The notes under the pieces were generated by a model. The model was not told the origin of the DNA and ran no database searches. It saw only the letters and a list, made by a program, of their open reading frames with translations. From Pseudomonas paraeruginosa PA7 (lineage in GTDB: Bacteria > Pseudomonadota > Gammaproteobacteria > Pseudomonadales > Pseudomonadaceae), in assembly GCF_000017205.1 (NCBI RefSeq), contig NC_009656.1, positions 5,212,001 to 5,276,000 of the forward strand: 64,000 nt of DNA, read 5' to 3'. Made by a program: the position numbers and the translations under genes. Positions 28,210-38,314 of this stretch are shown piece by piece; position 1 is the first letter of the stretch; every line of letters starts with the position of its first letter.

Positions 28210-29655
28210 ATGCAATGGGAAACCGTGATCGGGCTGGAAATCCACGCACAGCTCGCCACCCAATCGAAGATCTTCTCCGGCAGCCCGACCGCCTTCGGCG
28301 CAGCGCCGAACACCCAGGCCAGCCTGGTCGACCTGGCCATGCCAGGCACCCTGCCGGTGCTCAACGAGGAGGCCGTGCGCATGGCCTGCCTGTTCGGCCT
28401 GGCGATCGACGCGCGGATCGACCGGCAGAACGTGTTCGCCCGCAAGAACTACTTCTACCCGGACCTGCCGAAGGGCTACCAGACCAGCCAGATGGACCAC
28501 CCCATCGTCGGCAAGGGCCACCTCGACATCACCCTGGAAGACGGCACCACCAGGCGCATCGGCATCACCCGCGCGCACCTGGAGGAAGACGCCGGCAAGA
28601 GCCTGCACGAGGACTTCCAGGGCATGAGCGGGATCGACCTGAACCGCGCCGGCACGCCGCTGCTGGAGATCGTTTCCGAGCCGGACATCCGCAGCGCCAA
28701 GGAAGCCGTGGCCTACGTCAAGGCGATCCACGCCCTGGTGCGCTACCTGGGCATCTGCGACGGCAACATGGCCGAGGGTTCGCTGCGCTGCGACTGCAAC
28801 GTCTCGGTGCGGCCCAAGGGCCAGGCCGAGTTCGGCACCCGCGCCGAGATCAAGAACGTCAACTCCTTCCGCTTCATCGAGAAGGCGATCAACCATGAGA
28901 TCCAGCGCCAGATCGAGCTGATCGAGGACGGCGGCAAGGTGGTCCAGGAAACCCGCCTGTACGACCCGAACAAGGACGAGACCCGCTCCATGCGCGGCAA
29001 GGAAGAAGCCAACGACTACCGTTACTTCCCCTGCCCCGACCTGCTGCCGGTGATCATCGAGCCCGAGTACCTGGCGAAGCTGCGCGAGCAATTGCCGGAA
29101 CTGCCGGTGCAGAAGCGCGAGCGCTTCGAGAGCCAGTACGGCCTGTCGGCCTACGACGCCAGCGTGCTGTCCGCCAGCCGCGAGATGGCCGACTACTTCG
29201 AGAAGGTCCAGGAAATCTGCGGCGACGCCAAGCTGGCGGCCAACTGGGTGATGGTCGAGCTGGGCAGCCTGCTCAACAAGGACGGCCTGGAGATCGAGCA
29301 GTCGCCGGTGTCCGCCGAGCAACTGGGCGGCATGATCCTGCGTATCAAGGACAACACCATCTCCGGCAAGATCGCCAAGATGGTCTTCGAAGCCATGGCC
29401 AACGGCGAGGGTTCCGCCGACCAGATCATCGAGGCCAAGGGCCTGAAGCAGGTCACCGACAGTGGCGCCATCGAGAAGATGCTCGACGAGGTGCTGACGG
29501 CCAACGCCGAGCAGGTCGAGCAGTACCGCGCCGCCGACGAGGCCAAGCGCGGCAAGATGTTCGGCTTCTTCGTCGGCCAGGCGATGAAAGCTTCGAAAGG
29601 CAAGGCCAACCCGCAGCAGGTGAACGAGTTGCTGAAGAAAAAGCTCGAAGCGTGA
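28210..29655 (+). CDS. gatB: Glu/Asp-tRNA amidotransferase subunit B
   Basis: A 481-residue subunit that binds misacylated tRNA, phosphorylates the Glu/Asp carboxylate and transfers ammonia to it. The N-terminal signature [15 protein letters not shown], the Zn/Mg region with [26 protein letters not shown] and the C-terminal helical/YqeY-like tail ([20 protein letters not shown]) are present. ATG 28210 gives the family N-terminus; the longer frame overlaps gatA. A hairpin terminator follows. Confidence 0.98.
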   Translation: MQWETVIGLEIHAQLATQSKIFSGSPTAFGAAPNTQASLVDLAMPGTLPVLNEEAVRMACLFGLAIDARIDRQNVFARKNYFYPDLPKGYQTSQMDHPIVGKGHLDITLEDGTTRRIGITRAHLEEDAGKSLHEDFQGMSGIDLNRAGTPLLEIVSEPDIRSAKEAVAYVKAIHALVRYLGICDGNMAEGSLRCDCNVSVRPKGQAEFGTRAEIKNVNSFRFIEKAINHEIQRQIELIEDGGKVVQETRLYDPNKDETRSMRGKEEANDYRYFPCPDLLPVIIEPEYLAKLREQLPELPVQKRERFESQYGLSAYDASVLSASREMADYFEKVQEICGDAKLAANWVMVELGSLLNKDGLEIEQSPVSAEQLGGMILRIKDNTISGKIAKMVFEAMANGEGSADQIIEAKGLKQVTDSGAIEKMLDEVLTANAEQVEQYRAADEAKRGKMFGFFVGQAMKASKGKANPQQVNELLKKKLEA

Positions 29656-29665
29656 GTCAAAGCCA

Positions 29666-29692
29666 GACGCCGGGTTCGCCCGGCGTCTTCTT
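29666..29692 (+). terminator. Terminator after gatB
   Basis: GACGCCGGG, loop TTCG, CCCGGCGTC then TTCTT: a 9-bp stem with a stable UUCG tetraloop, 10 bp past the gatB stop. Confidence 0.8.
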
Positions 29693-29714
29693 GTCCGCCA
29701 GGAGCCTATTGTCC

Positions 29715-30092
29715 ATGCCCAACCCATCCGCCGCCGTGCGCCTCGCCCTCGCCGTCCTACCGCTGTTCCTCGCCGGCTGCTCCAGCCTCGGCGGCAGCGG
29801 TTCCGCGGATACCGGCGAAGCCTCCTATTATGGCAGCCGCCACGCCGGCCTGCGTACCGCCAGCGGCGAACGCTACAACCCCAACGCGATGACCGCTGCC
29901 CACCGTACGCTGCCGTTCGGTACCCGCGTGCGGGTAACCAACCTCGACAACCGCCGCAGCGTGGTGGTCCGCATCAACGATCGCGGGCCGTTCCGCCGCG
30001 GGCGGATCATCGATGTATCGCGCAAGGCCGCCGAAGGCCTGGGCATGATCCGCAGCGGCGTGGCGCCGGTTCGGATAGAGTCGCTGGATTGA
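29715..30092 (+). CDS. RlpA-like lipoprotein with double-psi beta-barrel
   Basis: A 125-residue predicted lipoprotein. The signal peptide ends in the lipobox LAGC (Cys about residue 20). It is followed by a single RlpA-type double-psi beta-barrel: GEASYYGSRHAGLRTASGER, then AHRTLPFGTRVRVTNL and VVRINDRGPFRRGRIIDVS, ending in the aspartate strand. Full-length RlpA, a lytic transglycosylase acting on denuded glycans at the septum, also has a SPOR domain, which is missing here. This is therefore a short paralogue lacking the septal targeting module. Start ATG 29715 has AGGAGC upstream. Envelope location is inferred from the lipobox. Confidence 0.88.
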   Translation: MPNPSAAVRLALAVLPLFLAGCSSLGGSGSADTGEASYYGSRHAGLRTASGERYNPNAMTAAHRTLPFGTRVRVTNLDNRRSVVVRINDRGPFRRGRIIDVSRKAAEGLGMIRSGVAPVRIESLD

Positions 30093-30123
30093 GCCGCCTC
30101 CTACCCTAGACAGGAAACTTCCG

Positions 30124-30510
30124 ATGAGCGAACACCACAAGACCGGTCTGGAGATCCGACGTGAAGTCATGGGCGACGCCTTCGTCGAGCGCGCCATGGG
30201 CAACGCCACCGCCTTCACCCAGCCATTGCAGGACTTCGTCAACGAGCATGCCTGGGGCTCGGTGTGGGCCCGCGATACGCTGCCGCGCAAGACCCGCAGC
30301 CTGATCACCCTGGCCGCCCTGACCGCGCTGAAATGCCCGCAGGAGCTCAAAGGCCACGTGCGCGGCGCGCTGAACAACGGCTGCACGGTGGAGGAAATCC
30401 GCGAGGCGCTGCTGCACTGCGCGGTCTATGCCGGGGTACCGGCGGCGATCGACGCGTTCCGCGCGGCGCAGGAAGTGATCGATACCTGGCAGGGCGAGCA
30501 GCCCGCCTGA
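30124..30510 (+). CDS. Carboxymuconolactone decarboxylase-family protein
   Basis: A 128-residue all-helical protein of the CMD/PcaC-like family. The family core is present: TLPRKTRSLITLAALTAL at about residues 57-74, then GHVRGALNNGCTVEEIREAL and HCAVYAGVPAAIDAFRAAQE. The CxxC redox pair of AhpD is absent; one Cys-containing segment LLHCAVYAG is kept, as in PcaC. The gene is not next to protocatechuate genes, so the substrate is unknown. It is convergent with magF. Confidence 0.82.
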   Translation: MSEHHKTGLEIRREVMGDAFVERAMGNATAFTQPLQDFVNEHAWGSVWARDTLPRKTRSLITLAALTALKCPQELKGHVRGALNNGCTVEEIREALLHCAVYAGVPAAIDAFRAAQEVIDTWQGEQPA

Positions 30511-30589
30511 GCCCAGGAGCCATTCGCAGCGGCATGCGCGCCGCCGTCATGCCACGCGGTTGGTAACGCCGATGCCGGAGCGACGGCGA

Positions 30590-30620
30590 ATGACGCCAGG
30601 GGCGTTATCCCCCTACGGGA
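30590..30620. repeat. REP-like hairpin between converging genes
   Basis: ATGACGCC, loop AGG, GGCGTTAT followed by CCCCCTACGG. This resembles the hairpin with CGCCCTACG tail seen in the 63.4-63.5 kb REP cluster. It lies in the 134-bp gap between the converging PA4486-like gene and magF, a typical REP location. Confidence 0.45.
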
Positions 30621-30644
30621 CGGCGCGCGGCGCGTCTCTCCCGC

Positions 30645-31436
30645 CTACGGGTAGCTGAAGCGCTTCACCAGCGTCAGCTCGCCGGGCTTGCGCATCGGTA
30701 CCAGGAAGGTTTCCTGTTTCTCGTTCGGCGTGCCTTCCTCGGTGACCAGGGTGATGCGCGCCGTGGTCAGGTCCTGGGCGGCCTGCTCGGCGCCGTCCTC
30801 GCTGCTGCCGTAGCCACCGCCGAAATAGTTGACGTAGACCAGGTAAGGCCCCTTCTGCGGAGTCGGCGTGGCGATGATTTCCGGGCCGTAACCGGTGGTG
30901 ACGTCGACATCCAGGGTCGCGCCGTTGGCCAGCGAACGGTTGCCATACCAGACGTGCTCGCCGTCCGGGGTCACCAGGTGCAGGTCGAGGTCGGTGTTGT
31001 CGCTGTCCCAGGACAGCAGCACGCGCAGCTTGGCCGGCACTTCCCCGCCGCCGCCACCGTGATAGAACTGGACCCGTCGCGACTGCCCGGCGGCGTTGCG
31101 CACCTCGACGCTGTTGCTGCCGGACGGGAAGGCGAACGGGCGGTCGAAGCTGCCATCGGCGTCCACCTTCAGCGGCATGCTCACACCGTTCACCACCAGC
31201 GTCGCCGGGCGGTCCTTGGACTGGGCCGCGATCGCGCCGCGAATGCGCGCGGTGGTCGCCTGGTCGGCGGCGACGTTGACCGAGGACGCCGGGTAATTCA
31301 CCACCTGCCGGTAATTGGCGGCGGAACCGTCGCCGGCGCGCCAGCCGGAGACCGGCGTATCCAGTTTCACGGGGTTGTCCGCCCAGGCGACGAGGGGCAG
31401 GCAACTGAGCAGGGCGGCAAGGGACATTCGGTTCAT
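30645..31436 (-). CDS. magF: MagF, secreted DUF2135 protein
   Basis: A 263-residue protein with an N-terminal signal peptide (LAALLSCLPLVAWA, cleavage about residue 20). The DUF2135 domain in the C-terminal half carries LLSWDSDNTDLDLHLVTPDG, then GPYLVYVNYFGGG and RITLVTEEGTPNEKQETFLV. It is the last gene of the mag operon, and MagF has been reported in a complex with MagA, MagB and MagD at the inner membrane. MagA at the other end of the operon is a paralogue with the same motif order. ATG 31436 lies 4 bp after the magE stop; the longer frame upstream runs inside magE. Confidence 0.9.
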   Translation of the reverse strand: MNRMSLAALLSCLPLVAWADNPVKLDTPVSGWRAGDGSAANYRQVVNYPASSVNVAADQATTARIRGAIAAQSKDRPATLVVNGVSMPLKVDADGSFDRPFAFPSGSNSVEVRNAAGQSRRVQFYHGGGGGEVPAKLRVLLSWDSDNTDLDLHLVTPDGEHVWYGNRSLANGATLDVDVTTGYGPEIIATPTPQKGPYLVYVNYFGGGYGSSEDGAEQAAQDLTTARITLVTEEGTPNEKQETFLVPMRKPGELTLVKRFSYP

Positions 31437-31440
31437 GGAG

Positions 31441-33090
31441 TCATTCCAGTAGCAGGCGCCGGGCCAGGCTTTCGACATAGTTTTCGTCCTGGCCGCTGGG
31501 ATGGGCGCGGAAGGCCAGGTGCAGGTATTCGTGGGTGAGGTCCAGGCGCTCCTGTAGGGAATACAGGCCACGGACGAAGATGCGTTCGCGCTCGCGATCG
31601 ACATAGGGCCGCCCGGAAGCCAGGCGGCATACGGAAAAACTCGGTATTTCCTCGTAGCCGGGCTCGCGGTCGAGGCGCTCGCGCCACTGCCGGCGCTGCT
31701 TGCGCAGCCACTCTTCGGCGGCCGGCAACGGCTGGCAGGCGGCCACCGGGTTGTCCCAGCGGCTCAGGCTGCTGCGCGGGAAGGCCTGGGCGAGGATGCT
31801 GTCGTAGCCCAGGCCCTGGCCGGCCTGCTCCACCGCCTGCTTCCAGGACAGGCGCGCCGGGCCAGGCTGGTCGGAGTGATAGTTGACGGTCGCCCCGGCC
31901 AGCACCAGGTCGGCGCTCCAGGCGGCGATGCGCCGTGCCGGCGCGCTGGCCGGGCGCGGCGCCACGCGCTGGCGCTGGCTGCTGTCATCGATGGCCAGGC
32001 ACTCGCCGCGCGGTGCGGCGTTCTGCAACAGATAGGTGCGAATGGTCACCGCCAGCGCGCGGGCGGCTTCCTTCGGCTGCGCCGAGGCTTCGCGCTCCAG
32101 CACCCGCGCCACGTACTCTTCGCGCGAAACCCGGGCGACCAGGCGCGGCACGCCATCCACTCGCTGTAGAAAGAGGTCGCCGGCGCTGGCGATGTCCAGG
32201 CGATTGCCGTTGGCGAAGAGCACTTGCTGCGGACCGTGCAGCAGGCCTTCGGGGGCCGGGTGGCCGGCGGTAGCGCTGACCGAACGCAGCGGATAGCGGC
32301 TGAACAGGTTCACTTCCACGCAACGGCCCGGATCGGCCGGCCACGGACTCGGCAGGAAGCGCCCGAGCACCTCGGCGTAACGGTCCAGGATCACCTTGCT
32401 GGTCCCCGGGCCACCGAGCCAGAGCGGCGTCCCGTCGACCAGCCAGCCGGCGAAACCGCCCTGGCGCGCCTGTGGATCGCGGTCATCGAGCCAGCTCCAG
32501 GTCTTCACCCGCAGGCGCCCGCCCAGACTGGCAATGGCATGCCCATCGCCGGCCTGCAACGCCACGTCGAGCAGCACACGCCGCGCTTCGTCCTGGGCCG
32601 GCAACTGCTGCAACTGTTCCAGAAGCTCTTTAACCGGCACCCGCGTCTGCGGTTGCAGCCGCTCCAGATCGAGCAGCCAGGCCGGCGCCTGGCGCGCCTG
32701 CCAGTAGTCGCGCCAGGCCTGCGGCCGCACGGCGAGGCGCTGCGGGTCGAAATACAGCCCGCAGGAACGCACCAGGGCGCGGTCACGGCCGATCGTCTGG
32801 CCATTCTCGCAGCAGTAGACCTCTTCGCGGCTGCGCCCCTGGCAGGCATAGGGCGGCTCGGTCTGACCGGTGTCGCTCAGCCAGGCGAAGACGAACAATT
32901 TCCACAGGCTGCCCAGCGGAGCCTGCAAATCGGCCGGCAATGGCCGGCGCTCGAGCACCCGCTGGCGATCCAGGCTCACCAGTTCGTAGCCCTGGGCCGT
33001 GCGCCAGGCCAGTTGCACCGGCGCCTCCGCCGCGCGAAGCAGCAACGGCACGGCGCACAGCAGGACCAGCCAGGCGCGCAACGCGATCAC
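31441..33090 (-). CDS. magE: MagE (DUF2300): PBP-like, SpoIID-like and HExxH segments
   Basis: A 549-residue predicted periplasmic protein; GTG 33090 overlaps the magD stop (GTGA). A signal peptide spans about 1-21. Residues 55-215 read like a degenerate penicillin-binding transpeptidase: S61-L-W-K64 (SxxK), VRSCGLYF with S109-C-G at the SxN place, and [11 protein letters not shown] (K196-T-W) at the KTG place, followed by [16 protein letters not shown]. Residues 320-356 match SpoIID/amidase-enhancer proteins: [13 protein letters not shown] with E334 at the catalytic position, then AVTIRTYLL. Residues 520-524 are HEYLH with E540 downstream, a possible zinc-peptidase motif. The family is annotated only as DUF2300; the functions are my inference. 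Confidence 0.85.
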   Translation of the reverse strand: MIALRAWLVLLCAVPLLLRAAEAPVQLAWRTAQGYELVSLDRQRVLERRPLPADLQAPLGSLWKLFVFAWLSDTGQTEPPYACQGRSREEVYCCENGQTIGRDRALVRSCGLYFDPQRLAVRPQAWRDYWQARQAPAWLLDLERLQPQTRVPVKELLEQLQQLPAQDEARRVLLDVALQAGDGHAIASLGGRLRVKTWSWLDDRDPQARQGGFAGWLVDGTPLWLGGPGTSKVILDRYAEVLGRFLPSPWPADPGRCVEVNLFSRYPLRSVSATAGHPAPEGLLHGPQQVLFANGNRLDIASAGDLFLQRVDGVPRLVARVSREEYVARVLEREASAQPKEAARALAVTIRTYLLQNAAPRGECLAIDDSSQRQRVAPRPASAPARRIAAWSADLVLAGATVNYHSDQPGPARLSWKQAVEQAGQGLGYDSILAQAFPRSSLSRWDNPVAACQPLPAAEEWLRKQRRQWRERLDREPGYEEIPSFSVCRLASGRPYVDRERERIFVRGLYSLQERLDLTHEYLHLAFRAHPSGQDENYVESLARRLLLE

Positions 33091-36000
33091 TCGACCTTGA
33101 CCTTGGCCAGCGCCGGCTTGGCTTCCAGGGCCTGCTGTTCCGGCGCGTAGAGACGCAGGTAGCGGGCCGGAGGCAGGTTGAAGCTGCCTTTCTGGGAGAA
33201 ACGCACCAGGTGACGGAAACGCTGTTCGCCACTCAGGCTGTCCACCGGCACCCCATAGAACAGCTCGCCCGGTTCGTTGCGCGCGCGCTCCAGGGTGGTC
33301 GCCTCGTCGCCAGCCAGGCCGCTGATCTTGATGCCCCAGGTGGTGCGCTCGACATCCGCGCCGGGCGGCAACGGCATCTCCAGCATGCCGTAGCGCAGGG
33401 CGGTGTTCTCCGGAACGTTCAGCGTCACTTCGTCGAGATACAGCTCGTCGCTGGAGAGCGGCCTGTCGCCGACCTCCTCGACCTTGAACTCGAACGCCCC
33501 TTCGCCGGGCACCAGGCGTAGCAGACGACGGCTGATCTGCACCGGCAACTGCGCGTTCGGCGCCTGGGCGCTGCGGTAGCTGAGCGCGACCGGCAGCGGC
33601 CGGGCCGGCGCCTCGTCCAGGTCGACCCAGCTCGGGATGCCGCGGCCGCGCCATTGCCAGTAGGTCTCGCCAGTAGCGCCGCGCTGCGCCTGCCAGTCCT
33701 TCGGCGGCTGCGGCAGCTTGCCTTGAGGCGCCTGGGCCAGGACACCCTGCAACCAGGTCAGGGCCAGGGCGCGCTCCAGGGTCGATTGCGCCGGCGCCAG
33801 GCGTTGCAGCAAGGCGCTGGCCTGCTGCGCGTCCACGCTCGAGCGGGACGCCAGCAAGGCGTCGGTGAACGGCAGGCCGGCCTCGCGCAGGCGCTGCGTC
33901 GCCGCCTCGGACTGCGCCGCCAGCGGTGCGGGCACCGCGACCCGCAGTTGCCGCGCCAGGTCCACCGCCAGCACCCGCGCCGCGGCCAGGCCGAGGGCCG
34001 AGTCCGGATCGCCCAGCACCAGGCCGTCATCGGCCTCCAGCGGCTGCGCACGCGCCTGCCCTTCGCCGGCGTTGGCCAGATCGTTGAGCAGGCCGCCGAG
34101 CAGGGTGTTCACCGGCAACTGCATGTCGCGGGCGAAAGCCAGGATCAGCGCGCGCTGCAACAGCGGAGTCTGCGCCGCCTGCTTGGCGTAAGGCTCGAGG
34201 ATGCGCTGCCAGTGTTCGGCCGGCAGTTGGATCTCCAGTGCGCGGCTGGCGTACCAGTCGGCGTAGTAGGCATAGGCGGTGAGGAAAGCGTCGCCATCGA
34301 CGTCGCCGCCCCACCAGGCGAACCAGGCGTCCGGGCCGGCCATCTGCACCAGGCGCAGGCGACTGTTCTGCATGATCAGGCGCAGGCGGTCGCGAATCCG
34401 CGGCTCGCCGCCGGCCAGCGCCGGATAGGCGATGCTCAGCGGCAGCAACTGGCTGGCGGTCTGCTCGACGCCGCCGTAGGGATACTCCAGCAGATCATCG
34501 AGATTGCCCAGGTAGGCCGCCGACGGTCCGTCGGCCAGGCGCAGGCGTACGTCGCGGGCGTCCGCCGGCAGTTGCAGCGGGTTGCTCGCCGCCGCCAGGC
34601 TGAGGTTCTGCGCCTGCTCCACCTGCCAGCCGTCGGCCAGCAGGTTGAAGCGCACCGCCAGGCGGTCGCGGACCTGCCCGTCCTGGCGCAGCTCGGCGCT
34701 CCAGTCGCCATCGGCGAGCGGCTGTTGCGCCAGCGGAATGTAGTTGACCCCCTTGGCCAGCTCCAGGGTCTGGCTGCGCTGGCTGCCGGGCGGCCCGCTG
34801 AGCAGCTCGGCCTTGACCGGCTGTTCGCCCTGGTTGAAGACGAACAGGCCGAGGTCGGGCTGGTCACCCTGGCGGAAGCGGGTCGGCCCGCTCCACTTCA
34901 GGTACAGCGGCTTCTCCGAGCGAAGGAACTGCTTCTTCTGGCCGACCTGGCCGTTGTCGTCGATGGCCCGCGCGGTGATCCGCCAGCGGGTCAGCGAGTC
35001 GGGCATGCGGAAGCTGAAGCTGGCCTTGCCCTGGGCGTCGGTGACCAGTTCCGGCTGCCAGGCGGCGGTGTCGACGTCCTCGCGGCGCGGCCGCTCCAGT
35101 ACCTTGACGCCGCGCTCGCTGCGGTTCGCCCGTCCGGGTGCGCTGGTGCTGCCGGGCAGCGCCACGTCATAGCTGATGAAGGCCAGGCTGGCGCTGGTGC
35201 GCACGTTGTTGCGCCGCGGATGGTAGAAGAACTGGTCGATGCCGGGGGCGATCTCCGCTTGCAGGGCATAGACCATCTCATCCACCACGCTGACGGTCAG
35301 GTGGCTGGAAACCGGTTTGCCGGCGAAGCGCGTGGCCAGGGTCACGGTCACCGTCTCGCCCGGTTCGTAGCGCTCCTTGTCGGTGGCGATGTCGATCTCC
35401 ACCTGGGGCATGCCGACCTTGATCCCGGCGTTCTGGAAGCTGTAGTCGCCGCCCTTGGTGTAGAGCACGGAGAAGGTCAGGTTCGGCGCGAACTCCTCGC
35501 GCACCGGGATCCGCACGCGGTACTGGGTCGGGTTGAGCTTTTCCAGGCGCAGCCAGTCGGCGCCCTTGGACAGCAAGGCGGTGGCCTCGACCTTGTCGCG
35601 CTCCAGGGACAACAGCGCATCCTCCACCGGCTCGGGGAAGGTGATCAGTGCGGAAGCTTCCTCGCCGGTGCGGTACTCGGGCTTGTCGAAGATCACTTCG
35701 ACGGTGCCGGGCACCGACTTCACGCCCTCGCCGCTCACCGAGTGGCCGGTGGCGCCAAGGAGCTGGCCCTTGTCGTCGCGCAGCTCCACGGAATAGGTGC
35801 CGGGACGCTCGAAGGTCAGCGCGAAGCGGCCGGCGGCGAGCGGACCGCTGTCGGTGGCGCGGTCCTCCAGGCGGATCCACTGGTAGCTGCTCGGCTTGAG
35901 CGGGGTCGGCTGTTCGCTGGCATAGCTGAACTCGACCTTCTCGCCGGCGGCGCTGAAGCGCTGCGGCGCGCTCAGGCGATAGCGCGCGGCGCCGCGCTCG

Positions 36001-37637
36001 ATGAGGATCTCCTTGCTGGTCTTGACCCGGTAGGCGGCGCCGTCGCTGGCGAAGATGGTCAGCATGTAGCGACTGGGCTTCTCCGCCGCCGGCAATTCGA
36101 TGGTGGCGCGGCCCTTGCCGTCGGTGGTCAGTTCGGTGCTGCTCAGTTCCACCGGGAACTGGCCGAGATACTGCAGTTCGTTGTCCACCATCGACAACTG
36201 CTGGGCGCGCAGGCTCAGTTGCAGGCGCGCATTGGCCACCGGCTTGCCGTCCGGATAGAGCAGGACGATCTCGCCCTTCACCGGCTCGGCGGTCTTGAAA
36301 TCCGGCTTGGCCAGGTCGAGGGAAACCTCGAAGTGCGGCTTGATGTATTCGGCGACGCGGAAGGCGCTGCTGTAGGTCTGCCCACGGTAGTCGAAGCGCA
36401 GCTCGTAGCCGCCGGCGACGGCGTTCTCCGGCAGTTGGAAGCGGCCATTGGCGCCGCTCTTCGCGTCGAAGCGCAGGTCCAGGCTTTGCAATACGGTGCC
36501 GCTGGCGTCGATCACGCTCAGGCGCACCGGAGCGCTGGCGGCGGCCTGGGATTGGCGGGCGTTCTTGAACTCGCGGCCGACCATCTTCAACGAGACCCAG
36601 TCGCCCGGCCGGTACAACGGACGGTCGGTGAAGGCGTAGATCTTGGTGTCGTAGATCTCGCTGTCGTAATAGAAGTTCTCGGAGACGAAGACCCCACCCT
36701 CGCGGTCCTCGCCGATCACGTAGGAGCGCTCCGGACTGGCGTGCCGGAGCCGCAGCAGGCCATCGGCGTCGGTATTGCCGCTGCTCATCACGCCCAGGCC
36801 GTCGGTCCACAGCACCTTGGTGTCGGGCACCGGGGTGCCTTCGTGCTTGCGCGCGGTCCAGACCAGCAGCTCGTCGCCGGCGACCTTGCTCACCGCCACG
36901 CTGTTGGAGACGAACACCACGGTGGTGGCGCGGTACTTGCCGACCAGCGCCTCGACCAGGTACAGGCCCGGTTTCAGCTTGCCCAGCGGGATGTAGACAT
37001 TGCCCGGCACGACGTTGATGAACTCGCTGGAGGAGCCGGCCAGCTTGACGTCCTGCGGCGGCTCGATGGGCTTGGCGTCCCACAGCGGGTAGCGGAACTG
37101 GCTGACCAGCGGCAGGCCGGGAATCGGCGCGTACTGCGGCTGCGCGTCGTAGGGCGTCGGCGCGCTCATGGCGTTGCCCATCTTCAGCTCGGGCACCGCC
37201 TCGGTGACCTGTTGCCGCGACTCGTAGGAGAAGGCGCGCTGCATCACCCGGCGCGACTTGCGATACCAGTTGTCCCAGAGATAGGCCAGGGTATTCGACA
37301 GCCCTTCGCCCTTGAACTGTCCTTCGGCCAGGACACGGTGCAGGTTCTTCTGCCGCTTGAGGAACTCCAGCGGCTGTTCGATCCGGTACAGGCGCACGTC
37401 GACCCCGCCATAGGGCTCCATGCGGTAGCGCCGGTAGTCGCGGCCGGGCGCCTCGAGGCGGACCCGCGCTTCCTCGTCGGTGGCGAAGCTGCTGTCGGCG
37501 AGCAGGAAGAAGGATTCACCGGCCATCGGCGTGTAGCCGCTCGGCTCCACCGCATCTTCCGCCTGGACGGCGGCGAACGGCAGCAGGGCCAGGGCGGCGA
37601 CCGCCAGGCTACGGCTGAAACGACGCAGGTTGCTCAT
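33087..37637 (-). CDS. magD: MagD, bacterial alpha-2-macroglobulin without thioester
   Basis: A 1516-residue periplasmic macroglobulin with signal peptide [17 protein letters not shown]. Published work describes MagD as a structural homologue of human alpha-2-macroglobulin that responds to elastase, is processed from about 165 to 100 kDa and sits at the inner membrane with MagA, MagB and MagF. The MG-domain region fills the N-terminal two thirds. The A2M domain includes [20 protein letters not shown]. At the thioester site the sequence is YPYGGVEQT: Gly1056 replaces the cysteine of GCxEQ, so substrates cannot be covalently trapped. An alternative ATG at 37667 overlaps the magC stop (ATGA) and would add 10 residues. 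Confidence 0.95.
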   Translation of the reverse strand: MSNLRRFSRSLAVAALALLPFAAVQAEDAVEPSGYTPMAGESFFLLADSSFATDEEARVRLEAPGRDYRRYRMEPYGGVDVRLYRIEQPLEFLKRQKNLHRVLAEGQFKGEGLSNTLAYLWDNWYRKSRRVMQRAFSYESRQQVTEAVPELKMGNAMSAPTPYDAQPQYAPIPGLPLVSQFRYPLWDAKPIEPPQDVKLAGSSSEFINVVPGNVYIPLGKLKPGLYLVEALVGKYRATTVVFVSNSVAVSKVAGDELLVWTARKHEGTPVPDTKVLWTDGLGVMSSGNTDADGLLRLRHASPERSYVIGEDREGGVFVSENFYYDSEIYDTKIYAFTDRPLYRPGDWVSLKMVGREFKNARQSQAAASAPVRLSVIDASGTVLQSLDLRFDAKSGANGRFQLPENAVAGGYELRFDYRGQTYSSAFRVAEYIKPHFEVSLDLAKPDFKTAEPVKGEIVLLYPDGKPVANARLQLSLRAQQLSMVDNELQYLGQFPVELSSTELTTDGKGRATIELPAAEKPSRYMLTIFASDGAAYRVKTSKEILIERGAARYRLSAPQRFSAAGEKVEFSYASEQPTPLKPSSYQWIRLEDRATDSGPLAAGRFALTFERPGTYSVELRDDKGQLLGATGHSVSGEGVKSVPGTVEVIFDKPEYRTGEEASALITFPEPVEDALLSLERDKVEATALLSKGADWLRLEKLNPTQYRVRIPVREEFAPNLTFSVLYTKGGDYSFQNAGIKVGMPQVEIDIATDKERYEPGETVTVTLATRFAGKPVSSHLTVSVVDEMVYALQAEIAPGIDQFFYHPRRNNVRTSASLAFISYDVALPGSTSAPGRANRSERGVKVLERPRREDVDTAAWQPELVTDAQGKASFSFRMPDSLTRWRITARAIDDNGQVGQKKQFLRSEKPLYLKWSGPTRFRQGDQPDLGLFVFNQGEQPVKAELLSGPPGSQRSQTLELAKGVNYIPLAQQPLADGDWSAELRQDGQVRDRLAVRFNLLADGWQVEQAQNLSLAAASNPLQLPADARDVRLRLADGPSAAYLGNLDDLLEYPYGGVEQTASQLLPLSIAYPALAGGEPRIRDRLRLIMQNSRLRLVQMAGPDAWFAWWGGDVDGDAFLTAYAYYADWYASRALEIQLPAEHWQRILEPYAKQAAQTPLLQRALILAFARDMQLPVNTLLGGLLNDLANAGEGQARAQPLEADDGLVLGDPDSALGLAAARVLAVDLARQLRVAVPAPLAAQSEAATQRLREAGLPFTDALLASRSSVDAQQASALLQRLAPAQSTLERALALTWLQGVLAQAPQGKLPQPPKDWQAQRGATGETYWQWRGRGIPSWVDLDEAPARPLPVALSYRSAQAPNAQLPVQISRRLLRLVPGEGAFEFKVEEVGDRPLSSDELYLDEVTLNVPENTALRYGMLEMPLPPGADVERTTWGIKISGLAGDEATTLERARNEPGELFYGVPVDSLSGEQRFRHLVRFSQKGSFNLPPARYLRLYAPEQQALEAKPALAKVKVE

Positions 37638-37663
37638 TGCTGTGGTCTTCACTGGGACGTGAT

Positions 37664-38314
37664 TCATTGAGAAAGGAAAGCCAGCCGATAGATGCCGATA
37701 AAGTTGGGATTGGATTCGTCGGGGATCCATCGGGTGTCCTTCCATGTCATGAGTTGTTGCAGGCTGACCGAGCGCATGCCGTTGTCGGTCGGGGTGCTGC
37801 TGCCGGTGTGATAGGCGATGGAGCGGCCCATCCAGATCATCAGGTGCTGGTCGTCGCCCTGGTCGTAGAACATCAGGTCGCCGGGGCGCGCCTGGTTGAG
37901 GTCGCGGCCGACCAGCCGGCTGTTGAACTGCACCAGCTTGATCGCATTCACGTAGGGTCCGACCTGGCCGCCCCCCTGCTGCCAGTTCTGCGCCAGGCGC
38001 CGTTGCTCGGGACTGAGCGCCAGCTCCGGGGGCAGGTAGCGGTTGGACAGGCCGTTGGCGCGCAGCCATTTGCCATCATGGACCTTCAGCGCCTCGTTGG
38101 CGGCGAAGCGCACCAGGCCGGCGCAGTCCTGCTGGTGCCAGCGCGGGCTCGGTCCCTGGCGCAACTGCTCCTGGGCGATGCGCACGAACCAGGCGCGGAA
38201 CACCTGCGATTGCTGCGGGTCGAGCGCTACCGGGGTCTCGCCACGGGCACCGCCGCTGGCCAGCAGGAGCAGCGCCAGGCCGAAGGTCGTCAGGCGCCTC
38301 ACAGCGGCCGCCAT
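37664..38314 (-). CDS. magC: MagC (DUF1175), NlpC/P60-like secreted protein
   Basis: A 216-residue protein with a signal peptide ([15 protein letters not shown], cleavage about residue 25). Its core has the layout of NlpC/P60 cysteine peptidases: [11 protein letters not shown] with C64 at the start of a helix, [22 protein letters not shown] with H157 in the PGD...H strand pair, and AYHTG with H169 as third residue. NlpC/P60 enzymes cut peptide stems of peptidoglycan; here that activity is inferred. The gene overlaps magB by 16 bp and magD follows at once. E. coli YfaT is the corresponding DUF1175 protein beside YfaS. Confidence 0.87.
   Translation of the reverse strand: MAAAVRRLTTFGLALLLLASGGARGETPVALDPQQSQVFRAWFVRIAQEQLRQGPSPRWHQQDCAGLVRFAANEALKVHDGKWLRANGLSNRYLPPELALSPEQRRLAQNWQQGGGQVGPYVNAIKLVQFNSRLVGRDLNQARPGDLMFYDQGDDQHLMIWMGRSIAYHTGSSTPTDNGMRSVSLQQLMTWKDTRWIPDESNPNFIGIYRLAFLSQ

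Noticed and set aside
33654-37670. Uninterrupted 1338-codon frame on the plus strand opposite magD
   Set aside because: Shadow of a high-GC gene: composition is dominated by Arg, Gln, Gly, Leu and Val with no domain, and the opposite strand encodes an unmistakable macroglobulin.
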